A stretch of DNA of 64,000 bases from positions 34,792 to 98,791 of the forward strand of contig NZ_JAATJG010000001.1 of the NCBI RefSeq assembly GCF_011927765.1, written 5' to 3'. Below are positions 47,549-56,641 of the stretch, one piece after another. Position 1 is the first letter of the stretch; every line of letters begins with the position of its first letter. The notes beneath the pieces are model-generated. The model did no database searches. It had not been told where the DNA came from and saw only the letters and a program-made list of their open reading frames with translations. The position numbers were made by a program, and so were the translations under genes. The stretch is from Wenyingzhuangia aestuarii (GTDB lineage Bacteria > Bacteroidota > Bacteroidia > Flavobacteriales > Flavobacteriaceae).

Positions 47549-47593
47549 TATCAACAAAATTTGAAACAAAACAAATACAAAATTTTATTTAAA

Positions 47594-48817
47594 ATGAAAA
47601 AATCAATTTTATCAATTTTAGCAATTGCTGCTTTAACTTTTACTTCTTGTAAAAAAGACGATAACAACGATGGAGCTTCTGATAAAGAAGCTGTTATTTC
47701 TTCTAATGCTGATATCGTAGCAGGAGATTTACATGGTACTGTTGAAGGTAACATTACTTTAACTAAAGGTACAGACTATTTATTAACAGGTGCTTTATTA
47801 GTAAAAGATGGATACACTTTAACTATTGAAGCAGGTACTACTGTAAAAGTTGATGCGGGTCGTACAGATACTTATGTAGCTGTTGAGCAAGGTGCAAAAA
47901 TTATGGCTGTAGGAACAAAAGCTGAGCCTATTGTTTTTACTTCTAATTCTGCAACACCTGCTGCTGGAGACTGGGGAGGTATTGTAGTTGCTGGTAAAAC
48001 TCAAACAAACAAAGGAGATTCAGTTCAATCTGAAGTTGCAGGTTTAAACTATGGAAAATCTGCTGCTGAAGCAGTTTCTGATGACAATTCTGGAAGATTA
48101 TCTTACGTAATTGCTGAGTACACTGGAGCTAAAATTAACGGAGATGCAGAATTTAACGGATTCTCTTTCTATACTGTTGGTTCTGCTACTAAATTAGACC
48201 ATTTAGTTGTAAAGTATGGTTTTGATGATGGTGTTGAATTCTTTGGAGGAACTGTTGATTTAGATGGTATCTTATGTGTAAACATTGCAGATGATATGTT
48301 TGACTTCACAGGAGGATATACAGGAACTATTACAAATGCATTTGGTGTAAGAGAAGCTGATTTTGATACTGCAAGTAAAGATCCAAGAGGTATTGAAGGT
48401 GATTCTAACGAGTCTGATAAAGATGCAACTCCAAGATCTACTCCAACTTTTAATGGAGTAACAATTATCAACTTAAACCCAAATACAGAATTAAAAGCAG
48501 GTGCTGAAATCCGTAGAGGAACTGAAGCAACTATTGATAACATTGCTTTTATTGCAGCTAATGGTGCTCAATTTGGTAACTTAATTGATACAGATGATTC
48601 TTCAGGAAATGGTTCTGTTACTTTAACTAACGCATACAAAAAAGGTACTGTAGGTGATAATAAAGAAGGAGGTACAATTACAGGTTCTGTAGAAGAAGAT
48701 GCTAATTTATTTAACGAAGCTACTGGAACTGTTAAAGCAAACGTTGGTGCTGACTTTTCTGAGTTTTCAACTTGGTCAGGTTATACTGTACCTACTGTAG
48801 CTGTAGCTGCTAAATAA
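47594..48817 (+). CDS. Surface lipoprotein with beta-helix-like repeats, Pho-linked
   Basis: 407 residues from the ATG at 47594 (MKKSILSILAIAALTFTSCKKDD), a clear lipobox followed by Lys-Asp residues typical of surface-exported Bacteroidota lipoproteins; the in-frame TTG at 47546 overlaps the promoter. The mature protein is acidic and beta-rich, with LTIEAGTTVKV, AEPIVFTSN and GDWGGIVVAG, as in right-handed beta-helix proteins of this phylum. No catalytic motif is recognised. It lies after the TonB receptor but has its own promoter and operator, and may be a substrate-binding partner or hydrolase. Confidence 0.78.
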   Translation: MKKSILSILAIAALTFTSCKKDDNNDGASDKEAVISSNADIVAGDLHGTVEGNITLTKGTDYLLTGALLVKDGYTLTIEAGTTVKVDAGRTDTYVAVEQGAKIMAVGTKAEPIVFTSNSATPAAGDWGGIVVAGKTQTNKGDSVQSEVAGLNYGKSAAEAVSDDNSGRLSYVIAEYTGAKINGDAEFNGFSFYTVGSATKLDHLVVKYGFDDGVEFFGGTVDLDGILCVNIADDMFDFTGGYTGTITNAFGVREADFDTASKDPRGIEGDSNESDKDATPRSTPTFNGVTIINLNPNTELKAGAEIRRGTEATIDNIAFIAANGAQFGNLIDTDDSSGNGSVTLTNAYKKGTVGDNKEGGTITGSVEEDANLFNEATGTVKANVGADFSEFSTWSGYTVPTVAVAAK

Positions 48818-48852
48818 TTTTAAAGAATAGAAGTAAAATTCTAATATATTTA

Positions 48853-48882
48853 AAAACCCACCTCTTATGAGGTGGGTTTTTT
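48853..48882 (+). terminator. Terminator of the lipoprotein gene
   Basis: AAACCCACCTC and GAGGTGGGTTTTTT form a strong hairpin. Confidence 0.9.
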
Positions 48883-48934
48883 GCGTTTATCATTTTTTGC
48901 CTTGCTATAGAATTCTTATTTTTAAAGAAAAAAA

Positions 48935-49639
48935 ATGAGTGCTAAAATTGAAAAAGAAAACATTTTGTTTTTAGATATAGAAACAGTTCCCTTATATGCT
49001 ACGTTTAACGAAGTTCCAGAAATAGAAAAAGAATTATACGCTCACAAAACAGCCTATAAAAGAGGAGATGCTATTTCTACAGAAGAGTTTTATAACAATG
49101 CAGGAATATGGGCAGAGTTTGGAAAAATTGTATGTATTTCGGTAGGTTATTTTGTAAACAAGCAATTAAGAATTACCTCCTTTGCTTCGGATAATGAGAA
49201 ACAATTGCTATTAGATTTTAAAAACTTATTAGAAGGCTATTTTAACAAGCCATCTCACATATTGTGTGGTCATAATGCTAAAGAGTTCGATTTTCCGTTT
49301 ATAGCACGTAGAATGGTTATTTTGGGTGTTGCTTTGCCTAATCAGTTAAACCTGGTAGGAAAAAAGCCATGGGAAATACCACATTTAGATACTTTAGAAA
49401 TGTGGAAGTTTGGAGATTATAAACATTATACCTCTTTAAAGTTATTAACTTATATTTTAGGAATTCCTAGTCCTAAAGGAGATATTGATGGAAGTAGGGT
49501 AGGAGAAGTTTATTACAAAGAAAAAGATTTACCTAGAATTGTGCGTTATTGTGAACAAGATGTTTTGGCTTTGGCCAGAGTGTACTTAAAATTCACAAAT
49601 CAAGAGCTAATTACCGATGATGAGGTTGCGTTTGTTTAA
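48935..49639 (+). CDS. Predicted 3'-5' exonuclease (PolB exonuclease-like)
   Basis: 234 residues. The DEDD pattern is visible: FLDIETVPL (Exo I, Asp and Glu), CGHNAKEFDFPFIARR (Exo II, Asp), and RYCEQDVLALARVYL (Exo III, Asp). It belongs to the stand-alone PF10108-type family related to the PolB proofreading domain. The substrate is probably DNA. It is a single gene, followed by a terminator. Confidence 0.9.
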   Translation: MSAKIEKENILFLDIETVPLYATFNEVPEIEKELYAHKTAYKRGDAISTEEFYNNAGIWAEFGKIVCISVGYFVNKQLRITSFASDNEKQLLLDFKNLLEGYFNKPSHILCGHNAKEFDFPFIARRMVILGVALPNQLNLVGKKPWEIPHLDTLEMWKFGDYKHYTSLKLLTYILGIPSPKGDIDGSRVGEVYYKEKDLPRIVRYCEQDVLALARVYLKFTNQELITDDEVAFV

Positions 49640-49706
49640 TTTTTTTAAGTAGTTGTAAATAACTTAAACTATTTCTCAATACAAATTTTTATCATTTTCT
49701 AAATTT

Positions 49707-49747
49707 ACTCGAACTAACTAAATAACTATCAGTTCGAGTTTTTTTGT
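49707..49747. terminator. Hairpin terminator between convergent genes
   Basis: ACTCGAACT and AGTTCGAGT form a 9-bp stem with a 15-nt loop and a following T-run, between the exonuclease and aminopeptidase genes. Confidence 0.7.
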
Positions 49748-49775
49748 AACGTATTGGAGCAAAATGTATTGAGAA

Positions 49776-51068
49776 CTACGGGTTCATCAAATTTTCAATT
49801 TCCTCAATTTCAATAGGAATGTGTTTCGTTAGGTTGATAGGTTCTGCGTTTTTTTGAACCACAATATCATCTTCTAAACGGATTCCTAACTTTTCTTTAG
49901 GAATATAAATTCCAGGCTCTACGGTTAGTACCATATTGGTTTTCATATCGTTCTCAAAATCACCATAATCATGAGTGTCTAAACCTAAATGATGAGAGGT
50001 ACCATGCATAAAGTATTTTTTATAAGCAGGTTTTTCTTTGGTCTGATTTTGAATGTCTGCTTTGTCTAATAATTTTAAGGATAACAATTCAGCAGTCATC
50101 AATTCTCCAACCGCTAGGTTGTACTCTTTCCATTGTAAACCTTCACGAATCATTTGGGTTGCTTGGTTTTTAACGTTTAATACCGATTGATAAACGGCTT
50201 TTTGTCTATCGGTAAAACGACCATTTGCAGGAATAGTCCTTGTTAAATCACTAGAATAATTAGCATATTCAGCAGCCACATCCATTAAGATTAAATCACC
50301 ATTTTTACAAGGTTTGTTATTTTCTATATAATGCAATACACAGGCACTGTAACCCGATGCTACAATAGGTGTATAAGCAAATCCTTTAGATCTGTTTCTG
50401 ATGAATTCGTGAATTAATTCCGCTTCAATTTCATATTCCCATACATTGGGTTTGGTAAAGCTTAAAACACGCTCAAATCCTTTTTTAGTAATGTTACAAG
50501 CTTGTTGAATAAGCTCTATTTCTATAGCGGATTTAATTCCTCTAAGTTCAAACAAAATATCAAAAGAAGATTTGTAAGTATGCTTTGGATATTCTTGTTT
50601 TAATTTTTTGATAAATCGATCTTCACGTGTTTCCATATATCTTGGAGCACGTTTGTGATTGTTTTCATTAATGTAAATATTTGTAGCTTCTTTTATAAGA
50701 GAAGCAATTACATTTTCTAGTTCTGATAACCAAAATACAGTAGCAATCCCCGATACTTCTGTGGCTTGTTGTTTGCTTAGTTTTTCTCCTTCCCAAATGG
50801 CAATATGCTCATTGGTTTCTGTTACAAATAAAATTTCTTTGTATTGAGGATTTTTAGCATCTGGAAATAAAACCAACACACTCTCTTCTTGATCTACTCC
50901 ACTTAAATAAAACAAGTCACGGTGTTGTTCAAAAGGCAAGGCACTATCGGCACCTGTTATAAAAATATCGTTCGCATTAAAAAAAGCAATGGAATTAGTT
51001 TCCATTCTCTCTGTAAAACGTTTTCTGTTTTCTATAAAAAGCTGAGGGTTGATTGTGTTGTATTTCAT
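49776..51068 (-). CDS. Xaa-Pro aminopeptidase (aminopeptidase P)
   Basis: 430 residues. The N-terminal creatinase-like domain is followed by the pita-bread metallopeptidase domain. All metal ligands are visible: Asp in LILMDVAAEY, Asp in SSDLTRTIP, His in GTSHHLGLDTHD, Glu in TVEPGIYIP and Glu in IRLEDDIVV. It removes N-terminal residues before proline. No signal peptide, so it is cytoplasmic. Confidence 0.94.
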   Translation of the reverse strand: MKYNTINPQLFIENRKRFTERMETNSIAFFNANDIFITGADSALPFEQHRDLFYLSGVDQEESVLVLFPDAKNPQYKEILFVTETNEHIAIWEGEKLSKQQATEVSGIATVFWLSELENVIASLIKEATNIYINENNHKRAPRYMETREDRFIKKLKQEYPKHTYKSSFDILFELRGIKSAIEIELIQQACNITKKGFERVLSFTKPNVWEYEIEAELIHEFIRNRSKGFAYTPIVASGYSACVLHYIENNKPCKNGDLILMDVAAEYANYSSDLTRTIPANGRFTDRQKAVYQSVLNVKNQATQMIREGLQWKEYNLAVGELMTAELLSLKLLDKADIQNQTKEKPAYKKYFMHGTSHHLGLDTHDYGDFENDMKTNMVLTVEPGIYIPKEKLGIRLEDDIVVQKNAEPINLTKHIPIEIEEIENLMNP

Positions 51069-51233
51069 AAAAGTAAAGGTAAAAAATGTCTAGCTAAAAC
51101 CTATTTAAATTTTTTTTCAAACTGAGATTAAACGCAGGTTTTAATTTGGAATGTTTTTTACAAAAAACTTAAAATTGCATTGCGGGAGTTATGCTGAAAA
51201 TCCCTTAAAGAGTAAGCGTTTTAAAACTTTATT

Positions 51234-51644
51234 ATGAAAAAAATAGTAATGCTAATGTTGATTTTAGGAGGATTAACATTAACGAGTTGTTCAATGAGAT
51301 TGGTTGATTTTACAGTTATCAGTAGTAAAAATGTAAATCTTGCAGGAATTAAAAAATCAGAAGGTGTAAGAGTAAAAGCTGAAAAAGTATACTTTTTAGG
51401 GATAGGATGGAATATTAAAGATGGAATTGATAAAGCTTTAGAGCAGGCAGGACCACAATATGATATGTTAATTGATGGTGTTGTTAGATATGGAAGTTAT
51501 CCTTTTATTGCTACAGTAACTGTTGAAGGTACAGCTGTAAATTCAGAAACAATGGTTGCGCAAATGGGACAAGAAGGTTTTAATCAATGGTTAAGTGGTC
51601 ATCAAGTTACTACTGCTGATACAGCTAAAGTTATTGTAGAATAA
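51234..51644 (+). CDS. Small conserved lipoprotein
   Basis: 136 residues. The signal ends GLTLTSC with a lipobox, then SMRLVDFTVISSKNVNL. The rest is a small alpha/beta unit (GIDKALEQAGPQYDMLIDGVV) reminiscent of TRL-like lipoproteins. Its function is unknown. It stands alone and is closed by a strong bidirectional terminator. Confidence 0.8.
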   Translation: MKKIVMLMLILGGLTLTSCSMRLVDFTVISSKNVNLAGIKKSEGVRVKAEKVYFLGIGWNIKDGIDKALEQAGPQYDMLIDGVVRYGSYPFIATVTVEGTAVNSETMVAQMGQEGFNQWLSGHQVTTADTAKVIVE

Positions 51645-51661
51645 ATCTTAGAATATCAAAT

Positions 51662-51696
51662 AAAAAAGGGAGTAGTGAGGACTACTCCCTTTTTTA
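51662..51696. terminator. Bidirectional terminator
   Basis: AAAAAAGGGAGTAGT and ACTACTCCCTTTTTT form a perfect hairpin. It directly precedes the decayed copy of the mfd 3' end on the minus strand. Confidence 0.9.
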
Positions 51697-51755
51697 TTTG
51701 ATATTCTCAAGAATACTCAAAGCTTTCTTTACATTATTCATCCTAATTAATCATG
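51697..51755 (-). pseudogene. Decayed duplicate of the mfd 3' end
   Basis: Read on the minus strand this stretch encodes IRMNNVKKALSILENIK then stop, clearly homologous to the intact mfd end IRIDSVKKALEVLRNI then stop. Upstream of it the frame breaks with a stop. It lies ~110 bp beyond the present mfd stop and next to the terminator, so it looks like the original or duplicated gene tail separated by a REP-like insertion. Confidence 0.7.
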
Positions 51756-51802
51756 GTTAACAATAAATGGGAAGTCATTTTATCCTTTATATGAATCACA
51801 CA

Positions 51803-51849
51803 TCTCGACTCCGCTCGATGACCAGTGTAGTGTTCGAGCTGTGTCGAGA
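51803..51849. repeat. REP-like inverted repeat element
   Basis: TCTCGACTCCGCTCGA and the inverted arm TCGAGCTGTGTCGAGA flank a 15-nt centre. The left arm's 16 bases recur, inverted, inside metG at 28509-28524. Its GC content is much higher than the surroundings. It is a typical flavobacterial dispersed palindrome. Confidence 0.75.
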
Positions 51850-51861
51850 ACTATTTTTGAA

Positions 51862-54800
51862 TTAAATGTTCCTTAATACTTCCAGAGCTTTCTTTACACT
51901 ATCAATTCTAATAAAAGTAATTAATAAACGTAGGCCTGCTTTGGTTTGTTTTTCTTTCATTACACACATTTTAGAATTGTTTTGTACATATTTTAAAACG
52001 TTGGTAAAAGCCTGTGTTGTGTAATATTCACTTTGTTGATTGGCAATAAAATATCCAATCATTCTTTTTTGTTTTAAGATAATTTTTTCTAATCCTAATT
52101 TTTTGGCAAGCCATTTAATTCGTACCGAATCTAATAAATCAACTACCTGAGTTGGCAATTCTCCAAAACGATCGGTTAGGTGTTTTTCAAATTCCTGTAG
52201 TTGAATTTCTTCGGTTAATTCTCCTAATTGCTTGTAAAGATTTAATCGTTCTGAAATAGAGTTTACATAATCATCTGGGAATAAAATTTCAAAATCGGTA
52301 TCTATTTGTATGTCAGAAACAAATTCTTTGTGCTCTTTGTCTTCTTCGTTATACAGTTCTTTAAATTCGTTTTCTTTTAATTCTTTAACGGCTTCTTCTA
52401 GTATTTTTTGATACGTATCAAAACCAATATCAGTAATAAATCCACTTTGTTCACCTCCTAATAAATCTCCAGCACCTCTAATTTCTAAATCTTTCATGGC
52501 AATGTTAATTCCACTACCCAATTCGCTAAACATTTCTAAAGCCTGAATACGTTTACGAGCATCATCGGTCATCATGTGATAAGGAGGACAAATAAAATAA
52601 CAGAATGCTTTTTTGTTAGAACGTCCCACACGACCACGCATTTGATGCAAATCAGACAATCCAAAATTATTGGCATGGTTAATAAAAATAGTATTGGCAT
52701 TAGGTACATCTAATCCTGATTCTATAATAGTAGTGGCTACCAAAATATCAAAAGAACCCTCCATAAAGTTTACCATAACTTCTTCTAGTTTTCGTCCTTC
52801 TAGCTGACCGTGTCCTATTCCAATTCTTGCATTAGGAACCAAACGTTGTAACATTCCTGCTACTTCCTTAATGTTATCTACACGGTTGTGGATAAAGAAA
52901 ATTTGACCTCCTCTAGAAATCTCGTACATCACGGCATCTCTAATAGTTTCTTCACTAAATCCAATTACGTTGGTTTCTATAGGGTGTCTGTTTGGCGGAG
53001 GAGTAGCAATTACCGATAAATCTCTTGCGGCCATTAAACTAAACTGCAACGTACGTGGAATTGGAGTAGCGGTTAAGGTAAGGGTATCTACATTTTCTTT
53101 AATGGTTTTTAATTTGTCTTTGGCGGCAACTCCAAATTTTTGTTCCTCATCAATAATTAGCAAACCAAGGTCTTTGTATTTTATTTTATCAGAAACCAAT
53201 TGATGGGTACCAATAACAATATCTAATCTTCCGCTAGCCAAATCATCTAAAACAATTTTTTTTTGTTTAGCCGTTTTAAAACGGTTTAAATAGTTAATGT
53301 TTACGGGTAAATCTTCCAATCTTTTTTTGAAAGATTTAAAATGTTGAAATGCTAAAATAGTAGTAGGAACCAATACCGCCACCTGCTTTCCATTATCTAC
53401 TGCTTTAAAAGCTGCACGTATGGCTACTTCTGTTTTTCCAAAACCAACATCACCACAAACCAATCGGTCCATAGGTTTGTCACTTTCCATGTCAGATTTT
53501 ACATCTTGTGTGGCTGTAAACTGATCTGGTGTGTCTTCGTACATAAAACTAGCTTCTAGTTCGTGCTGTAAATAACTGTCAGGATCGTATCTAAATCCAA
53601 TTTGATTTTTACGTTTTGCGTACAATTGAATTAAATCAAAAGCAATTTGTTTAACTCTAGTTTTTGCTTTTTGTTTTGCTTTTTTCCAAGCAGGTGAACC
53701 TAGTTTGTGAACTTTGGGTTCTTTACCATCTTTACCTGTAAATTTAGATATTTTATGAAGTGAGTGAATGCTAATATATAGCACATCTGCATCTCCATAA
53801 ATTAATTTAATGGCTTCTTGTTTTTTACCGTTGACATCAATTTTTTGCAAACCGCCAAATTTTCCAATTCCATGGTCTATATGGGTAACAAAATCTCCAA
53901 TTTCTAAATTGTTAATTTCTTGTAAGGTAACTGCCTGTTTTTTGGCAAAACCGTTCTTTAATTGAAATTTGTTGTAACGCTCAAATATTTGATGATCGGT
54001 ATAACAAACTATTTTATGATGATGGTCTACAAAACCTTCGTGAATTTGAAATACTACGGTTTCGTATTCAATATCTTCTTCGCTTTCGTCAAAAATATCA
54101 TGAAAACGTTTGGCTTGTTGATCGTTGCTACAGAATAAATAATTGCGGTATCCTTTTTTAGAATTTTGCTGAAGGTTTTCTATCAGTAAATCAAAATGTT
54201 TGTTAAAAGAGGGTTGAGGTTCTGTATTTCCGTCAATAGCATCAGTATTGGTGTTGTTCTGAATAGAAATTCTATTATACCCCTTTAGTTGTTCTTTAAT
54301 TTGAATTCCATCTAAAAACAATTCACTAGGTAAGGTATGATTTACAGCTTCTGATAAATTTTGAAAACGAGTACTTGCTTTTTCAAACAATACGTTTAAA
54401 TCGTTTAAAAGAATGTCCATGTTTTGTGTAAAAACCACACTGTTGTTAGGAATAAACTTTAAAAACGATTCTCTTTTTTCGGAAAACTGCTTGTTTTCCA
54501 CATTGGGCATAATGTGAATTTTGTTTGGATTTCCGGTAGATAGTTGAGAAGCAACATCAAAAGTACGAATGCTGTCTATTTCATCTCCAAAAAATTCTAA
54601 ACGATAAGGTTCATCATTGGCAAAAGAAAACACATCTACTATTCCGCCACGCACAGCAAACTCTCCAGGTTCAGTAACAAAATCAACTCTGTTAAACTTG
54701 TATTCAAACAATACTTCGTTTATAAAATCTATGCTATATTCATCGCCTTGCGTTATTTTTAACGTATTGCTATTCAGGTCTTTTTTGGTTACTACTTTCT

Positions 54801-55188
54801 CAAACAAAGCGTTTGGGTAGGTAACAATAATAGCTGGCTTTTTTCTAGAATTTAATCGGTTTAAAACCTCTGCACGCATTAATACATTGGCATTGTCTAC
54901 ATCTTCTATTTCGTAAGGCCTTCTGTAAGACCCTGGATAAAACAGCACATCTTTATCGTTTATCAATCGTTCTAAATCATTTAAATGATAGGCTGCTTTT
55001 TCCTTATCATCAAAAATGATTAAAAAAGTTTTATCGGTTTGTTTAAAGGCCTGTGCTATGGTAAATGATAATGCAGCACCGTTAAACTTACTTAATATAT
55101 GATGACTTTTTTCTTGAGAAACTTGTGCAATAAGTTGTTGGGTAACATTTGCATTTTGATAGGTTTCTAGGATGGACTGAATTTTCAA
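51862..55188 (-). CDS. mfd: Transcription-repair coupling factor Mfd
   Basis: 1108 residues. Domains in order: the UvrB-like N-terminal module, the CarD-type RNA-polymerase interaction domain (EIGDFVTHIDHGIGKFGGL), the helicase core with Walker A GDVGFGKT and DEEQ in LLIIDEEQKFG, RecG-like GRVGRSNK, and the C-terminal TRCF domain. It removes stalled RNA polymerase and recruits UvrA. The start is a TTG at 55188: no in-frame ATG is close, and a -7 box lies just upstream. A decayed copy of its 3' end lies downstream. Confidence 0.96.
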   Translation of the reverse strand: MKIQSILETYQNANVTQQLIAQVSQEKSHHILSKFNGAALSFTIAQAFKQTDKTFLIIFDDKEKAAYHLNDLERLINDKDVLFYPGSYRRPYEIEDVDNANVLMRAEVLNRLNSRKKPAIIVTYPNALFEKVVTKKDLNSNTLKITQGDEYSIDFINEVLFEYKFNRVDFVTEPGEFAVRGGIVDVFSFANDEPYRLEFFGDEIDSIRTFDVASQLSTGNPNKIHIMPNVENKQFSEKRESFLKFIPNNSVVFTQNMDILLNDLNVLFEKASTRFQNLSEAVNHTLPSELFLDGIQIKEQLKGYNRISIQNNTNTDAIDGNTEPQPSFNKHFDLLIENLQQNSKKGYRNYLFCSNDQQAKRFHDIFDESEEDIEYETVVFQIHEGFVDHHHKIVCYTDHQIFERYNKFQLKNGFAKKQAVTLQEINNLEIGDFVTHIDHGIGKFGGLQKIDVNGKKQEAIKLIYGDADVLYISIHSLHKISKFTGKDGKEPKVHKLGSPAWKKAKQKAKTRVKQIAFDLIQLYAKRKNQIGFRYDPDSYLQHELEASFMYEDTPDQFTATQDVKSDMESDKPMDRLVCGDVGFGKTEVAIRAAFKAVDNGKQVAVLVPTTILAFQHFKSFKKRLEDLPVNINYLNRFKTAKQKKIVLDDLASGRLDIVIGTHQLVSDKIKYKDLGLLIIDEEQKFGVAAKDKLKTIKENVDTLTLTATPIPRTLQFSLMAARDLSVIATPPPNRHPIETNVIGFSEETIRDAVMYEISRGGQIFFIHNRVDNIKEVAGMLQRLVPNARIGIGHGQLEGRKLEEVMVNFMEGSFDILVATTIIESGLDVPNANTIFINHANNFGLSDLHQMRGRVGRSNKKAFCYFICPPYHMMTDDARKRIQALEMFSELGSGINIAMKDLEIRGAGDLLGGEQSGFITDIGFDTYQKILEEAVKELKENEFKELYNEEDKEHKEFVSDIQIDTDFEILFPDDYVNSISERLNLYKQLGELTEEIQLQEFEKHLTDRFGELPTQVVDLLDSVRIKWLAKKLGLEKIILKQKRMIGYFIANQQSEYYTTQAFTNVLKYVQNNSKMCVMKEKQTKAGLRLLITFIRIDSVKKALEVLRNI

Positions 55189-55207
55189 GACTGAATAGAT
55201 TTTGTTA

Positions 55208-55215
55208 CAAATGTA
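55208..55215 (-). promoter_or_regulatory. -7 box of mfd supporting the TTG start
   Basis: On the minus strand this is TACATTTG, a full consensus match, leaving a leader of about 15 nt before the TTG at 55188. Confidence 0.5.
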
Positions 55216-55309
55216 GCGTTATGAATGATTTAATAAAAATAGAATTAGGGTTTCTAATTTGCTAGCTGTTTTATAAAAAATTAAATTATAACTGAGTATA
55301 TTTATATGA

Positions 55310-55681
55310 ATGGACACATTAAAAGAACCTTATTGGGCAATTGAGAATAATAAAGAATATATTTATATTGATTTTCAAGGGGTTAGTGATGATAGTTCTG
55401 TGATGAATCAAGTCCTAAAAGCTTTAGAAATGGGCTTTGCTAGAAAAGATAAATCAGTAAGAGCGCTTTTAATTACAAGAGGGGGAAAAACATCTCCGGC
55501 TGCTATGCGAATTATTAAAGTTTTAGGAAAAAAGGTACAGCCCAAAATTAAGAAATCTGCCGTTGTTGGGTCTGTTGGAATATTAAGCTTGTTATTAAAA
55601 ATTTATATTGCTTATACAGGAAGTAATATGCGTTTTTTTACAGATGAGAAAAAGGCAATTAACTACCTAACTATAGATTAG
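55310..55681 (+). CDS. STAS-like small protein, paralogue 1
   Basis: 123 residues, cytoplasmic, no signal. The fold pattern (beta strand YIYIDFQGV, a central strand RALLITRGG, then PKIKKSAVVGSVGILSLLLKIYIAYTG and MRFFTDEKKAINYL) resembles STAS/SpoIIAA-like domains. The C-terminal block is shared almost word for word with the genes at 56642 and 57199. It ends 2 bp before the LuxR-type regulator gene, so those two form an operon. STAS-like proteins often act as partner-switch or sensing modules, which is an inference here. Confidence 0.8.
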   Translation: MDTLKEPYWAIENNKEYIYIDFQGVSDDSSVMNQVLKALEMGFARKDKSVRALLITRGGKTSPAAMRIIKVLGKKVQPKIKKSAVVGSVGILSLLLKIYIAYTGSNMRFFTDEKKAINYLTID

Positions 55682-55683
55682 CC

Positions 55684-56517
55684 ATGTATACAGAAATTAC
55701 TCCTAAAAATACAATTGCATATATAAGTTCTACTAAAAGTCCATTGGTAGAAAAGGAATTAATACGTTGTGATGCTACGGTTTTAAGAATTGAGAGTATT
55801 TCTACTAATTTAGATGATTGGACAGTAATTCCTGATGCTTTTATTTTTGATGAATTATGTTTAGATAACTGGAAGCAAGAGTGGAATAAAGTAAAACAAA
55901 TTGCTGTTTTGCAAGATATTCCTTGTTTGTTAATTTCTACCCAAAAAAAAGAGGAAGAAGAGTTGCTTTGTCTGTTAAAAAAAGGTCTTTGTGGCTATGT
56001 TTTTCATGCGCAACTTTCTATGTTAGTGCCGTTGTGTATTTCTGCCATGGTACATGGAAAAAAAATTAAAGAAGAACAATTAAAAGTAAATGAACTAAAC
56101 AGAGTTTTAAGTACAAGCTACTTGGTGATTGATGCTAAAAATACGTTGTTGGATGATATTAAAAAAACATTAGACAAATTTGCTGATAACGAAGAGCATA
56201 TGTTGCCTAAACATGTTAAAGAACTTTCAAAAAAAATTGACCTTAAAATAAAATCAGAATATCATTATCAACTTTTTAAAGTTCATTTTGAAGAGGTACA
56301 CCCTCTTTTCTACAAAAAACTACTTAAGGTTAATAACAAGCTTACCGATCATAACTTAAAGCTTTTGGCCTTTTTAAAAATGGGATTTAACAATACCGAA
56401 ATATCATTTTTGTTAAACATCTCAATATCTTCCGTAAAAAAGTCTATCCAAAGATTAAAACCAAAATTATTACTAAGTCCTAAAGATTCTATTCGAGAAT
56501 TTGTTTTTGCGTTGTAG
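55684..56517 (+). CDS. Receiver-like / LuxR-type HTH regulator
   Basis: 277 residues. The N-terminal ~115 residues look like a divergent receiver (IPDAFIFDELC holds an Asp, but the Lys-Pro end of a normal receiver is missing). A helical linker follows, then a C-terminal LuxR-type helix-turn-helix (LTDHNLKLLAFLKMGFNNTEISFLLNI, SISSVKKSIQRLKPKL). It is probably a transcription factor that does not use classical phosphorylation. It starts 2 bp after STAS-like paralogue 1, which suggests functional coupling. Confidence 0.8.
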   Translation: MYTEITPKNTIAYISSTKSPLVEKELIRCDATVLRIESISTNLDDWTVIPDAFIFDELCLDNWKQEWNKVKQIAVLQDIPCLLISTQKKEEEELLCLLKKGLCGYVFHAQLSMLVPLCISAMVHGKKIKEEQLKVNELNRVLSTSYLVIDAKNTLLDDIKKTLDKFADNEEHMLPKHVKELSKKIDLKIKSEYHYQLFKVHFEEVHPLFYKKLLKVNNKLTDHNLKLLAFLKMGFNNTEISFLLNISISSVKKSIQRLKPKLLLSPKDSIREFVFAL

Positions 56518-56564
56518 TTATTTCACTATAAAAGGAGACATTTGGGAGACATACTAATAAACAA

Positions 56565-56595
56565 GTTTTCTAAACTTGATATTTAGTTAGAAAAC
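56565..56595 (+). terminator. Inverted repeat after the regulator gene
   Basis: GTTTTCTAA and TTAGAAAAC form a perfect 9-bp stem with a 13-nt loop, followed by a short T-rich stretch. It may attenuate read-through into STAS-like paralogue 2. Confidence 0.5.
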
Positions 56596-56641
56596 TCTTT
56601 AAATTAGCTGTTCGTAATTAACATAGCTTAATAAGTCTTGA

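Noticed and set aside
51803-51849. tRNA-like sequence (GTTCGAGC...)
   Set aside because: It is an inverted repeat arm of the REP-like element; no acceptor or anticodon stem can be drawn.
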